DNA of 30,772 bases from Promethearchaeota archaeon (GTDB lineage Archaea; Asgardarchaeota; Lokiarchaeia; Sigynarchaeales; SOKP01). A program made the translations under genes and the position numbers. The stretch spans positions 1 to 30,772 of the forward strand of contig SDNV01000016.1 of assembly GCA_004524515.1 (NCBI GenBank). The letters run 5' to 3'. Positions 8,048-15,518 of this stretch are shown here, piece after piece. The stretch's first letter is position 1, and each line of letters begins with the position of its first letter. The notes under the pieces were generated by a model. It saw nothing but the letters and a program-made list of their open reading frames with translations, was not told the DNA's origin and made no database searches.

Positions 8048-9283
8048 ATGCCGTTTTTTCCAGAAGAAACAATGCAACGCATTCGTTATCTTCATTATTC
8101 TATTAAAAAATTAGAAGAAGCAATCCGAAAGGACGAAGAAGATTACTCTTTAGACGACCTAAATCTTGTTTTGGAATATACTATGATTTTAAATATAAAT
8201 TACAAAAATGAGACTCATCCAAAAATCTTAAAAGAATTAGACATCACCCCTACCTTTCAGGATTATATAGAAAATAGAGATATCGAAATTAATGATTTAA
8301 TGTTTGAATGTGCTCGCGCATTATGGGTGTTAGGAAAAGCCTATTCTCAACTTTCCGAAAATTATGAAGAGGAGGAGGAATGGGAAAATTCTATTATTTC
8401 TATGGTTGAGGCGAGCAAAGTTTATAAAACCGCCGCTTATTTCAGTGCAGCTACAGTATATCAGAATGATAAAGGCACTCTACTCTCTGCTGAACAGTTA
8501 GAATTAAATTCAGAAGAGGCAAGAGTATTCGCCCAAAGTATTGCAGCTTCATGGGAAGAAGTTAAAAATAATAAATATTTTGCATCTAAATTATATTCAG
8601 GGCTTTCTTTACTTTCTAAAAGAATATTTTATCTTAAAAAACATGAAGAAAAGAAGCGACAACAAATTCGAGCTCAATTTCATTATGATATGGGTAAAGC
8701 GTGCCATTTAAAGGCAAAAGCATCGCTAGAGTCTTCCATTGCTCCCATAAATAAAGAAAAAGTAAGAAAACTAGAACAAAAAGCACAATTTTATTATCTG
8801 AAGGCCGAGGATATTTGGAAAGGGATGTTAGAGGGAATAAAGGACCTTAATATACAAGAAAAAGAAAATATTAAAAATAATATTACTATTGTTGAAGATT
8901 CCATAAAAGAAATAGCCGAAGAAGTTCTTGATTATGAGGAGGTAAAAAGAATTCAAGATCCTGAGCCTATTATTATAATACCAGAAAATCTGGCTCCTTT
9001 TGTACCAAAAAGTACTATTTATCTGACCAAATTTATTCCGAAAGATCTAAATATTAAGCGTTTTAAGAGCTTTCAAAAGAAGAAATTAGAACAGAAGATT
9101 CCTTATAGCAAAAAAGAAAAATTATTAGATAAAAAAGCGGGAATTATCCGAACAATCAACGAATTGAAGGCTTTAAAGGAAAATAAAGAGATAGAGCTTG
9201 ATAAATTTGCAGAGCTTATGGAGAAATATTCCACTAAATTAGAAATGATAGATACTGCAATAGAAAAGTTAAGCAAATCCTAA
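8048..9283 (+). CDS. BRO1/ALIX-like helical protein (candidate ESCRT-associated)
   Basis: A 411-residue, soluble, almost entirely helical protein with no signal peptide or membrane helix. Residues about 80-230 follow the pattern of the eukaryotic BRO1 domain: a helix ARALWVLGKAYSQLSENY (89-106) like the family's LFNLGALYSQIA, a helix of AASKVYKTAAYF type, a block SAEQLELNSEEARVFAQSIAA (147-167) like LMLAQAQE, then NKYFASKLYSGL (175-186). A segment IIIIPENLAPFVPKSTIY (308-325) resembles the VP-rich end of BRO1 domains. Residues 336-411 are a Lys/Glu-rich coiled-coil tail. In eukaryotes BRO1 proteins bind ESCRT-III. The assignment is by eye and unproven; a generic TPR-like helical array is the alternative. 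The ATG at 8048 is the first in frame. Confidence 0.6.
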   Translation: MPFFPEETMQRIRYLHYSIKKLEEAIRKDEEDYSLDDLNLVLEYTMILNINYKNETHPKILKELDITPTFQDYIENRDIEINDLMFECARALWVLGKAYSQLSENYEEEEEWENSIISMVEASKVYKTAAYFSAATVYQNDKGTLLSAEQLELNSEEARVFAQSIAASWEEVKNNKYFASKLYSGLSLLSKRIFYLKKHEEKKRQQIRAQFHYDMGKACHLKAKASLESSIAPINKEKVRKLEQKAQFYYLKAEDIWKGMLEGIKDLNIQEKENIKNNITIVEDSIKEIAEEVLDYEEVKRIQDPEPIIIIPENLAPFVPKSTIYLTKFIPKDLNIKRFKSFQKKKLEQKIPYSKKEKLLDKKAGIIRTINELKALKENKEIELDKFAELMEKYSTKLEMIDTAIEKLSKS

Positions 9284-9309
9284 TTTTTAATTCTACTCTT
9301 AAAACATAA

Positions 9310-9789
9310 TTAATCTTCTTGACTTAAATACATTTTACGATTTTTTTCTAATTCAAGCTTTCTTTGAGAATCTTCTAAGAAAAGTAGGTCGTAAACCTCT
9401 TTCATTATGACCCCTATAAGACATAATTCTAGTACTAAAATCAAAAGAATAATCAAATTTTGTAAATTATCTAATTCTCTAAATAATAATGACCCCATTA
9501 AAAATACAGGGGGGATATAGAATAATGAAATAAATCCTATTCTCTTTCCAAACTTTATGATCTGTTTCTCTGATAATTTGAAGATTTTTTCTAATCTTAA
9601 ACCCTCTAATAAATAGTAAATACTGAAAATGATATTTATTATTGTTAAAATAATGATGAAATCTCGATCTTCCGTTTTCAAATTGATATTTGGTCCTGCT
9701 AATACTGATCCCATCATAAATGTTAGAGAAAATATAAACAATACTAAAGCTAAGGAGATTAATCCTTCGCGAAAATCTTTAAAATCCAT
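9310..9789 (-). CDS. four-helix membrane protein, unknown function
   Basis: A 159-residue protein that I do not recognise. Hydrophobic segments lie at about 10-30, 43-62, 84-104 and 110-130. The intervening loops are Lys-rich on one side (LRLEKIFKLSEKQIIKFGKR), which suggests that loop is cytoplasmic. It ends in a charged, soluble tail (SQRKLELEKNRKMYLSQED). ATG 9789 is the start. It converges on the BRO1-like gene, with 26 bases between stops, and diverges from the small gene at 9879. Confidence 0.7.
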   Translation of the reverse strand: MDFKDFREGLISLALVLFIFSLTFMMGSVLAGPNINLKTEDRDFIIILTIINIIFSIYYLLEGLRLEKIFKLSEKQIIKFGKRIGFISLFYIPPVFLMGSLLFRELDNLQNLIILLILVLELCLIGVIMKEVYDLLFLEDSQRKLELEKNRKMYLSQED

Positions 9790-9878
9790 GTTAATTTTGA
9801 TTTCAGGAATCTTTTAATAATCTTCTTTTAATATTAAATGAGTTTTAAATTAAAAGTTATAGTAATCTATTAAAATTA

Positions 9879-10166
9879 ATGAAATTTGAATTAAATATGG
9901 AAAAGGAACATTTAGCATTATTACAGAAAATGACAGAACAGTTAACTGAATTAATATATATAAATGGAATTATTGCTACGGAACTCATTAAAATTACGGA
10001 AAATTCCGCGGCTATTCGCAGAGGAGAAGATTTTCTAAACAAGAGTAATTGTGTGTTTGAACATAATCAGTTAAACAGAAGAATAATCGAAATTCTAAAA
10101 AATTATATTAATAAGCCAGAAAAAATTGAAAGCTTAGAAAAACATGTCTTAAACCATCTAGAATAG
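9879..10166 (+). CDS. small helical protein, unknown function
   Basis: A 95-residue hypothetical protein with no family I recognise. It is predicted helical from composition: an N-terminal amphipathic stretch HLALLQKMTEQLTELIYINGIIATELIK and a C-terminal ILKNYINKPEKIESLEKHVLNHLE. One Cys is present (NKSNCVFEH). No Shine-Dalgarno precedes ATG 9879, so translation may be leaderless; ATG 9897 is a second candidate. Codon use looks like the neighbours, and the frame is the longest on either strand here, which supports a real gene. It could be a small helical-bundle partner protein. Confidence 0.6.
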   Translation: MKFELNMEKEHLALLQKMTEQLTELIYINGIIATELIKITENSAAIRRGEDFLNKSNCVFEHNQLNRRIIEILKNYINKPEKIESLEKHVLNHLE

Positions 10167-10340
10167 TTAAAATTCGCTACATGAATGCAAATAATTTATT
10201 TCAATCTTAGTAGATAAAAAGAAAAGAAGTACTTAACCCGAAAAATTATTAATGAATCTACACTATTTTTTTTTAAATTTCATAGCTTCCTAGAGAACAT
10301 TCTATAAAATCAATCAACTAATAAATAAAGTGAAAGGTCA

Positions 10341-10781
10341 GTGCCCAAAGAAAATTTTGAAGACTTTGTGGAAAAGCTCCAGCAAGAAATACTTAATCAG
10401 GAAATCGCCGATTTCAATGAACGTATAGTAGAGCTCTTTCATAATCCCCCAAATTGGGGGAAACCCCCCGATGATGAAATTACTACATCCAATGAATATA
10501 GAGGACCTTGTGGAGATTTAATGCAGTTTTTTTTAAAAATAAAAGATGGAATCATTGAAAAGGCTAATTTTATTACGGATGGATGTGGGGCTACCGTTGC
10601 AGCGGGAGGCCAACTGACTCTTTTAATTCAAGGTAAAACTGTAGATTTTGCTGAACAATTGAGTCCAGAAGTTATTGATAAAGCCTTGAATGGGCTACCT
10701 AAAGACCATAAACATTGTGCAGAATTAGCAATAAGAACCTTAAAACAAGCAATTCAAAAATATAAAAATAATAAAACCTAA
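10341..10781 (+). CDS. IscU/NifU-like iron-sulfur cluster scaffold
   Basis: IscU-type scaffold on which Fe-S clusters are assembled. The three conserved cysteines are C57 (RGPCGDL), C82 (TDGCGATVAAGG) and C126 (HKHCAELA), and the conserved Asp is D59. It carries an N-terminal extension of about 45 residues (ENFEDFVEKLQQEILNQE) ahead of the IscU fold, unlike standard IscU. No cysteine desulfurase is next to it. The start is GTG 10341, only about two bases after AAAGGT, which is unusually tight; an in-frame stop lies just upstream, so no better start exists. It is followed after 12 bases by the hydrolase gene, probably one transcript. Confidence 0.88.
   Translation: MPKENFEDFVEKLQQEILNQEIADFNERIVELFHNPPNWGKPPDDEITTSNEYRGPCGDLMQFFLKIKDGIIEKANFITDGCGATVAAGGQLTLLIQGKTVDFAEQLSPEVIDKALNGLPKDHKHCAELAIRTLKQAIQKYKNNKT
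10446..10469. repeat. C5/G5/C6 inverted repeat inside the scaffold gene
   Basis: The DNA reads CCCCCAA, A, TTGGGGG, then AAA and CCCCCC. The central G tract can pair with either flanking C tract, so two mutually exclusive hairpins are possible in the mRNA. It encodes the NPPNWGKPPDD linker between the N-terminal extension and the IscU domain. Such G/C tracts stand out in this AT-rich window. Confidence 0.7.
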
Positions 10782-10793
10782 GCTAGAATCATA

Positions 10794-11516
10794 ATGGAAA
10801 ATATTCAAATTGAAAATATAGATATACCCATTAGATCTGATAATATTAATCTTAAGGGATCAATATATTATACTGCAAATACTCCTTCAAAAGCCCCATG
10901 GATCCTAAATTTAGCAGGGATGATGGATCATCGAGAAAGTTATTTTGTAAAATATTATTCCGAAAAATTTGCAGATGCGGGATATTATGTCTTAGCATAT
11001 GATTATAGAGGCCATGGAGAAACCGCAGAGCAAACGGGTAAAAACGTGTTAAAAATGATAGATCCAATATTTTCAGATCTCAATATTGTATTAACATGGA
11101 TTATCGAAAATCAATCTAATAGATTATTAGATGAGAAAATTACGCTTTTTGGGAGGAGTTGGGGAGGTGCAATCATGTTAACACGAGGTTATGTGGATCA
11201 GAGGGCAAAAAAACTTATTGCGCTCTGTACTCGTTTTGATTATCGTAGCGTAGGAAGTATCAAATTCCCAGAAGAAATTGTCAAAAGAGTTAGTCCCAAA
11301 TATTTTTTAAAAAAAGATCCTTTAAATGATAAAAGAATTTTAATCGCACACTGCCGCGATGATCCGAGAATTCCTTTCGATAATTTAATTCAAATAAAAG
11401 AACAACTGGGATTATCAGAGGAAAATGTGGTGGTATATGATACCGGGGGGCATTCTTTTAAAGGACATAGAGATGAGATATTTGAGAAAGCCATTGAATT
11501 TATAAAGCAACCATGA
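10794..11516 (+). CDS. alpha/beta hydrolase
   Basis: Serine hydrolase of the alpha/beta fold, 240 residues. The oxyanion-loop region is LNLAGMMDHRES, the Gly-rich strand turn YDYRGHGETAEQ, the nucleophile elbow FGRSWGGA (Ser near residue 121), the acid is in AHCRDDPRIP and the catalytic His in TGGHSFKGH. No signal peptide, so cytosolic. Lacking a clear lid, it resembles small esterase or acyl-hydrolase members; the substrate is unknown. ATG 10794 follows AATCATA without a strong Shine-Dalgarno. It lies between the IscU-like gene and PRPP synthetase in a compact plus-strand group. Confidence 0.87.
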   Translation: MENIQIENIDIPIRSDNINLKGSIYYTANTPSKAPWILNLAGMMDHRESYFVKYYSEKFADAGYYVLAYDYRGHGETAEQTGKNVLKMIDPIFSDLNIVLTWIIENQSNRLLDEKITLFGRSWGGAIMLTRGYVDQRAKKLIALCTRFDYRSVGSIKFPEEIVKRVSPKYFLKKDPLNDKRILIAHCRDDPRIPFDNLIQIKEQLGLSEENVVVYDTGGHSFKGHRDEIFEKAIEFIKQP

Positions 11517-11564
11517 AAAAATTATTGATGTCATAAATAAATATTAAAAATGAGGATAAAATTA

Positions 11565-12470
11565 ATGGAAAAAATTCTTATTATAGGTCCAGCGTCTCAA
11601 ATGCTTGGAGTTAAGTTAGCAAAAGAATTAAATATTGATTGCTTTGATACCGAATTTAAAACCTTTCCTGATGGGGAAAACTATTTGAGAATAAATGTAG
11701 AAGATGAAACACGGATTCAAGAAAAAGAAGTTATTATCATTCAATCAACAGGACCGAGCGCAAGTGGGAATCAAAATGCTAGATTATTTGAACTCTTTAT
11801 GATGATCGATTCTGTAAAACGTATGGGAGCAAGTAAAGTCATAGTGATTATCCCATATCTTGCTTATGCTCGTCAGGATAAAATATTTAGACCAGGAGAA
11901 TGTGCTTTTGCTAATGTAATTTTAGGAATAATTGATTCAATGAGGATTGATGAATTATATGTATGCGATGTCCATGCGCCAGATGTATTGCGTGAATTGA
12001 TATGTAATAAAGTGGTAAATATTGACACTATGAAATTATTAGCTGACTATATAAAATCCTTAGAGGCTAAAGATATTGTGGTAGTAGCGCCTGATAAAGG
12101 AGCGATAGAAAGATCTAAGATTTTTGCAACACATTTCGGAAAGGATATACCCGTAGATTTTTTTGAGAAAAAAAGGGATGTGAAAACCGGTGAAATAACT
12201 ATGACGGGACAATTAAGCCTAGTTGGTAAGGATGTAGTAATATCAGACGATATTATCGCCACAGGAGGAACTATGGCTACAGCCATAAAGTTATCCAAAG
12301 AGAGTGGTGCAAATAAAGTTTATGCGGTTGCATCTCATGCGTTATTATTACAAAACGCTAAATATCGCATATTAAACGCTGGAGCGGATGATATCGTTGG
12401 AACTGATTCTATTGATAACGAGGTTGCCAAAGTTTCTTTAGCAAAAGCAATAGCAGATTATCTAAGATAA
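11565..12470 (+). CDS. prs: ribose-phosphate pyrophosphokinase (PRPP synthetase)
   Basis: Makes phosphoribosyl pyrophosphate from ribose 5-phosphate and ATP for nucleotide, histidine and tryptophan synthesis. Visible are the N-terminal FKTFPDGENYLRI, the ATP and metal region IPYLAYARQDKIF (the flexible-loop Arg/Lys is present) with GECAFANV, YVCDVHAP, and the PRPP-binding loop VVISDDIIATGGTMA. Length is typical of archaeal enzymes. I prefer ATG 11565 because GAGGAT (11552-11557) sits seven bases ahead of it; ATG 11550 overlaps that element and would add five residues. It is the last gene of the plus-strand group and converges on UPF0200. Confidence 0.96.
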   Translation: MEKILIIGPASQMLGVKLAKELNIDCFDTEFKTFPDGENYLRINVEDETRIQEKEVIIIQSTGPSASGNQNARLFELFMMIDSVKRMGASKVIVIIPYLAYARQDKIFRPGECAFANVILGIIDSMRIDELYVCDVHAPDVLRELICNKVVNIDTMKLLADYIKSLEAKDIVVVAPDKGAIERSKIFATHFGKDIPVDFFEKKRDVKTGEITMTGQLSLVGKDVVISDDIIATGGTMATAIKLSKESGANKVYAVASHALLLQNAKYRILNAGADDIVGTDSIDNEVAKVSLAKAIADYLR

Positions 12471-12482
12471 AAAATATTATTT

Positions 12483-13028
12483 TTAATAATTTTTTAAAAT
12501 CTCTTTTACTAATTTTTTGGTTTTTTTTTTTAAGTCTTGAATCGTAGATTCATTTATAATTTTATAATCCGCTTTTTCTATTACTTCCTTTAATCCAAAA
12601 CTAAATTCTCTTTCGTCTCTTTGTTTAAGATCTTCAAAAACTTTGGGATCATCACTACGAGCTCTTTCATATAAGCGCGTAAATCTTTCCTGAGTATTAA
12701 GTTCTATTGCAATGAGAGGAAATTTCCACACTTTCCGAAATTCACTAATTTCTTTACAGGATCTTACTCCATCGATAAAAATGGTTTCGTCTTCTAATGT
12801 CTGAATTAATTCAATACATTTCCTTGCTACCGCACCAGGTCCTTCCTTTTCTCTTAATTCTTTAGCAATTTTGCCTAAATTATTTGCTGTGCTCTCTATG
12901 CCCATTTTTTTGGCTTCATTTCTTATCACATCTCCCATAGTTATCACTAATCCCAGATCTTTTATAGATTCCATTGCTGTTGATTTTCCAGAACCGGGAA
13001 GGCCGCAAAATCCTATGATTTTCATCAT
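12483..13028 (-). CDS. UPF0200 family P-loop kinase
   Basis: Archaeal P-loop NTPase of the UPF0200 family, often annotated as a dephospho-CoA kinase-like or nucleotide kinase-like protein. The Walker A is GLPGSGKST at about residues 9-17. The family blocks TMGDVIRNEAKKMG, NNLGKIAKELREKEGPGAVARKC and FIDGVRSCKEISEF follow. An Arg-rich lid region is at RLYERARSDDP with LKQRDEREFSFG after it. Its 181 residues are normal. Two adjacent ATGs (13028 and 13025) are candidate starts. A TATA-like stretch at about 13050-13062 on the minus strand is close enough for a very short leader. The physiological substrate is not established. Confidence 0.9.
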   Translation of the reverse strand: MMKIIGFCGLPGSGKSTAMESIKDLGLVITMGDVIRNEAKKMGIESTANNLGKIAKELREKEGPGAVARKCIELIQTLEDETIFIDGVRSCKEISEFRKVWKFPLIAIELNTQERFTRLYERARSDDPKVFEDLKQRDEREFSFGLKEVIEKADYKIINESTIQDLKKKTKKLVKEILKNY

Positions 13029-13251
13029 TAAAAATAAATTATAACTATATTTTATATATGGAATTTAGATTTTTAAAATCTATAAATCATTTTAAAGAAA
13101 GTAATATTATTCCATCACAAAAGAATAATTATAAATAGTTTTAAATCAAAATTTCTAAACAAGAATATACCAAAGTTTTTTTAGAACTAAAACATGTAAC
13201 TTATTGTACAACTTCTTTTATATCAAATATAATTTAATTTTATGATTTTTC

Positions 13252-13569
13252 ATGGATAATAACACTTTTTATATTAAAAGCAGAAGGGAGAAAGAGAAAA
13301 TTATTAAAGATGCTATTTTTGCTTTTTCTGGAGGACAAAAATCCCTTAGAATTAAAGGTGAAGGGGAAGAGATCTCCACTGCTGTAGAGATCGCTGAAAT
13401 TCTCAAAAATAGATTATATCCTGGCATAGAAATAGATAATGTTTCATTAGGGAGTCGTCCTTTTTTTTTAAACAGAAAAAAAGTAAATTATAAAAGATCT
13501 AATAATCGAAATAATAAAGATTTAATTTCTCAAATTGAAATTACGCTCAAAACAAAGTCGTATATGTGA
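13252..13569 (+). CDS. Alba-family nucleic-acid-binding protein
   Basis: Alba domain protein of 105 residues that binds DNA or RNA. The family core is visible: KDAIFAFSGGQKSLRIKGEGEEISTAVEIAEILKNRLYPGIEIDNVSLGSRP, followed by a basic region RKKVNYKRSNNRNNK and the last strand ISQIEITLKT. The Lys of SGGQKS takes the place of the conserved nucleic-acid-binding site. The basic loop between the last two strands is longer and more basic than in typical Alba. ATG 13252 follows an AT-rich promoter with a TATA-like TTTATATC at about 13218. The zinc-ribbon gene begins three bases after its stop. Confidence 0.88.
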   Translation: MDNNTFYIKSRREKEKIIKDAIFAFSGGQKSLRIKGEGEEISTAVEIAEILKNRLYPGIEIDNVSLGSRPFFLNRKKVNYKRSNNRNNKDLISQIEITLKTKSYM

Positions 13570-13572
13570 TTT

Positions 13573-13749
13573 ATGACATCTGCTAATTTTAAGCATTTAG
13601 GACCATTATTGGGAGAATCTAGAACTCCTGCAGTGTGTGAAGTTTGTGGGAGCTATATATTTAAACAAGTCTACCATGATGAAAACTCAAAAGACAAACG
13701 AAAAATTGTGTTTGTCTGTAAGAATTGTTTAAATAATAATAAGGAATAA
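13573..13749 (+). CDS. small zinc-ribbon protein
   Basis: A 58-residue protein encoded immediately after Alba and almost certainly cotranslated with it. Two CxxC knuckles, C22/C25 (VCEVCGSY) and C49/C52 (VCKNCLN), make one rubredoxin-like or ribbon zinc site. The middle contains a charged hairpin YHDENSKDKRKIVFV. I do not recognise a named family. The ATG at 13573 lies after GTGAT, part of which is the Alba stop. A nucleic-acid-binding role beside Alba is an inference from the fold and the position. Confidence 0.78.
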   Translation: MTSANFKHLGPLLGESRTPAVCEVCGSYIFKQVYHDENSKDKRKIVFVCKNCLNNNKE

Positions 13750-13768
13750 ACAATAGCTTTCATTTGTT

Positions 13769-13870
13769 TCATTGGTTTCTACGATAGTTCATTATTTGTT
13801 TAATTTTTTTTCTTTTATCTTCAAGAAATTTGTTCCAGTTAAATCCTAATATAAAAAAAACACCAAAATT
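13769..13870 (-). pseudogene. fragment duplicating the VTT protein C-terminus
   Basis: Just downstream of the VTT gene stop, the minus strand reads GVFFILGFNWNKFLEDKRKK followed by IKQIMNYRRNQ and a stop. The real gene ends MFFVLAFNWQKYFEEKRKK. The match covers about twenty codons and is in frame only for this tail. This is either a partial tandem duplication or the last remnant of a second, decayed copy. There is no start codon and no room for a complete domain. Confidence 0.72.
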
Positions 13871-13889
13871 TTATTATTTAGTAAATAAT

Positions 13890-14711
13890 TCACGTATTTG
13901 CCAAGGTTTTTTTTCTTTTTTCTTCAAAATATTTCTGCCAATTAAATGCCAATACAAAAAACATTATGGTTAATGTAACCAAAAGAATTATTGCTTCAGT
14001 TATTACAGTTGAAATATCATTTACTTTGATATTTATCGCTAACAATCCAATTTCAATAAACACCCCTAATAAACAATAAAAAGTGGTAGTAATATTTTTT
14101 CCTAACCATCCAGATAAAATTAATTTTCTAAATTTAAAATTCGGATCACCCATAGCGATGCTCATGAATAGCCAATCATCTGAGATGGGAGTTGCAGCAA
14201 CAAGAAAAACGTATAATTTTATTAATTTTGGATTATTTAGGATCAATTTTCCAAAGCCTTCAATATTTTGCAGGGTTTGAGAATCTCTAACTTCAACAAG
14301 TCTTCTTGCCTTTTTCCCAATATAAAAGCTAGTATATTCACCTAGTATGCTTCCCAAACCTCCTGCAAATGCAATTCCCATTAATTCCATCCAAAACATT
14401 CCTGATATCAAAATCTGATTTAAAAGATATCCTTGATTTACGTATTTCAATCTTAATGAATTACCAAGTGAGAATAACACAAAAGGAAATGGGACAGGGA
14501 AACCAATGGATGCAGATCCAATAAAGCATATTACGAACGAGATTAACAATGCCCAAAAATAATTTCTTTCCTCTGTTATTATGACCATTTGTAATCTAAG
14601 ATTTATGATATAGTCTTGAAAATCTTTTACCAATATAAACAAAAATAAGTATAATACCGTTGAAATGTAAAAGACCATGAACACAATTGTGAGTTTTTTA
14701 TCAACTGCCAT
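13890..14711 (-). CDS. VTT/DedA-type membrane protein
   Basis: Multi-pass membrane protein of 273 residues with the VTT (DedA/SNARE-associated) fold, whose relatives move or scramble lipids. Helices lie at about 7-27, 51-70, 73-90, 103-127, 163-182, 202-224 and 233-254. The family's re-entrant signature is AGGLGSILGEYTSFYIGKKAR at about 117-137, with the conserved Glu. The second half has LYVFLVAATPISDDWLFMSIAMG, where the Arg common in DedA proteins is replaced by Ala/Thr and two Asp follow. The end is basic (QKYFEEKRKK). ATG 14711 is the start. It lies just after the cyclophilin-like gene on the same strand. Confidence 0.8.
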   Translation of the reverse strand: MAVDKKLTIVFMVFYISTVLYLFLFILVKDFQDYIINLRLQMVIITEERNYFWALLISFVICFIGSASIGFPVPFPFVLFSLGNSLRLKYVNQGYLLNQILISGMFWMELMGIAFAGGLGSILGEYTSFYIGKKARRLVEVRDSQTLQNIEGFGKLILNNPKLIKLYVFLVAATPISDDWLFMSIAMGDPNFKFRKLILSGWLGKNITTTFYCLLGVFIEIGLLAINIKVNDISTVITEAIILLVTLTIMFFVLAFNWQKYFEEKRKKTLANT

Positions 14712-14730
14712 GATATCTGTTCAATTTTTT

Positions 14731-15117
14731 TTACCTAATTTTAGATATTTTGGTATTGAGCCCATTACTGGCTTTTTCAAACAACTCAATATTACTTACG
14801 ATTTTCCCAATTTTATTCACTTTATTGGGCATCTCCACGTTTTCTAAGATAAAAGTCATTTCATCTGTTTTAGGATTATATACGATATCTCCTTTATCCA
14901 CATTTTTGGTGGCTTTTGAATCGGGACCTTTTCTTATTCCAATGGGAAGGGTCCAATAATTTTTCGAGCCAAAAGCGAACCTGCCTCTAAGTACAAAGGG
15001 CATTTTGCTCAGAATTATATCTGCCGAAATAGGGCCGAGATGTCGTATAATTATTCCCTCTAACGTTCCCACACCAAAAATTTCTATTTCGATAGGTATT
15101 TCTCCTTTATCTGACAT
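14731..15117 (-). CDS. cyclophilin-like protein (COG2164/TM1367 type)
   Basis: A 128-residue beta-barrel protein of the prokaryotic cyclophilin-like family. Matching features are the opening IEIEIFGVGTLEGIIIRHLGP, the helix ISADIILSKMPFVLRGRFAFG, the strand YWTLPIGIRKGPDSKA, the turn VDKGDIVYNPKTDEMTFIL and NKVNKIGKIVSNIELF. True cyclophilin active-site residues are not expected in this family, whose biochemical role is poorly known. ATG 15117 is the start. The upstream 800 bases have no gene, so it should have its own promoter; it probably shares a transcript with the VTT gene 20 bases downstream. Confidence 0.82.
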   Translation of the reverse strand: MSDKGEIPIEIEIFGVGTLEGIIIRHLGPISADIILSKMPFVLRGRFAFGSKNYWTLPIGIRKGPDSKATKNVDKGDIVYNPKTDEMTFILENVEMPNKVNKIGKIVSNIELFEKASNGLNTKISKIR

Positions 15118-15276
15118 GTTGCATTGAAGATAAATTAATGATTTAATAATAAGATAAATAAAATCAAATAAAAACTTGATTTTTATCTTTATATTTTCTT
15201 AAGATGGGAGAAGGTGCCCATTTTTGCGAGATATTTTCAGTTTAATAGAAATTTTTTAAATTTGATAAAAAATGAT

Positions 15277-15291
15277 AGGAAGATTTATATA
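15277..15291 (+). promoter_or_regulatory. TATA-like box upstream of the candidate RNA
   Basis: TTTATATA at 15284-15291 is preceded by a purine-rich AGGAAGA, which resembles an archaeal BRE-TATA pair. Transcription would start about 22-26 bases downstream of the box, near 15313-15317, on the plus strand. No plus-strand protein gene follows, so it would serve the candidate RNA. Confidence 0.4.
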
Positions 15292-15314
15292 TTTCATTTT
15301 TATATTAATTATTT

Positions 15315-15424
15315 GGGAAAATAAATAAGCATTGGTTTTAGTTACGGTAATACGGAACTAAACGTTAGTTAGTTGTAAGCACAAAATTAATTGATTCATA
15401 ATTTCCGACGAATTTTTTTTTTTT
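15315..15424 (+). ncRNA. candidate small structured RNA
   Basis: A stretch of about 110 bases between the TATA-like box and a run of twelve T (15413-15424). It has a hairpin with a 7-bp stem, TTTAGTT (15337-15343) with AACTAAA (15356-15362), around a loop ACGGTAATACGG. The T tract is a plausible archaeal terminator. It matches no RNA family I recognise, and C/D and H/ACA box motifs were not found. The boundaries are estimates. Confidence 0.3.
15413..15424 (+). terminator. T12 tract, candidate terminator
   Basis: Twelve T in a row follow TTCCGACGAA. Archaeal RNA polymerase terminates at such T tracts without needing a hairpin. The partly complementary TTGTTTCGGAGA just downstream could also form a stem across the tract, so a structural role is an alternative. 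Confidence 0.4.
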
Positions 15425-15498
15425 ATTGTTTCGGAGATTAAAAAAGCTTTAATAAATCCTTAATATCTAATGGTATGTTATCAAAAAATCCTTAGTAC

Positions 15499-15518
15499 AT
15501 TAGTACAACGGTACTAAT
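15499..15518. repeat. perfect 8-bp inverted repeat
   Basis: ATTAGTAC, loop AACG, GTACTAAT. A further direct copy TTAGTAC abuts it at 15492-15498, so the stem can form in two registers. It may be an RNA hairpin or a dimer-binding operator. No gene starts next to it. Confidence 0.6.

Noticed and set aside
10330..10450. Alternative GTG frame at 10330 overlapping the IscU-like start
   Set aside because: It meets a stop within about 35-40 codons and has no homology; the GTG at 10341 leads to the intact scaffold protein.
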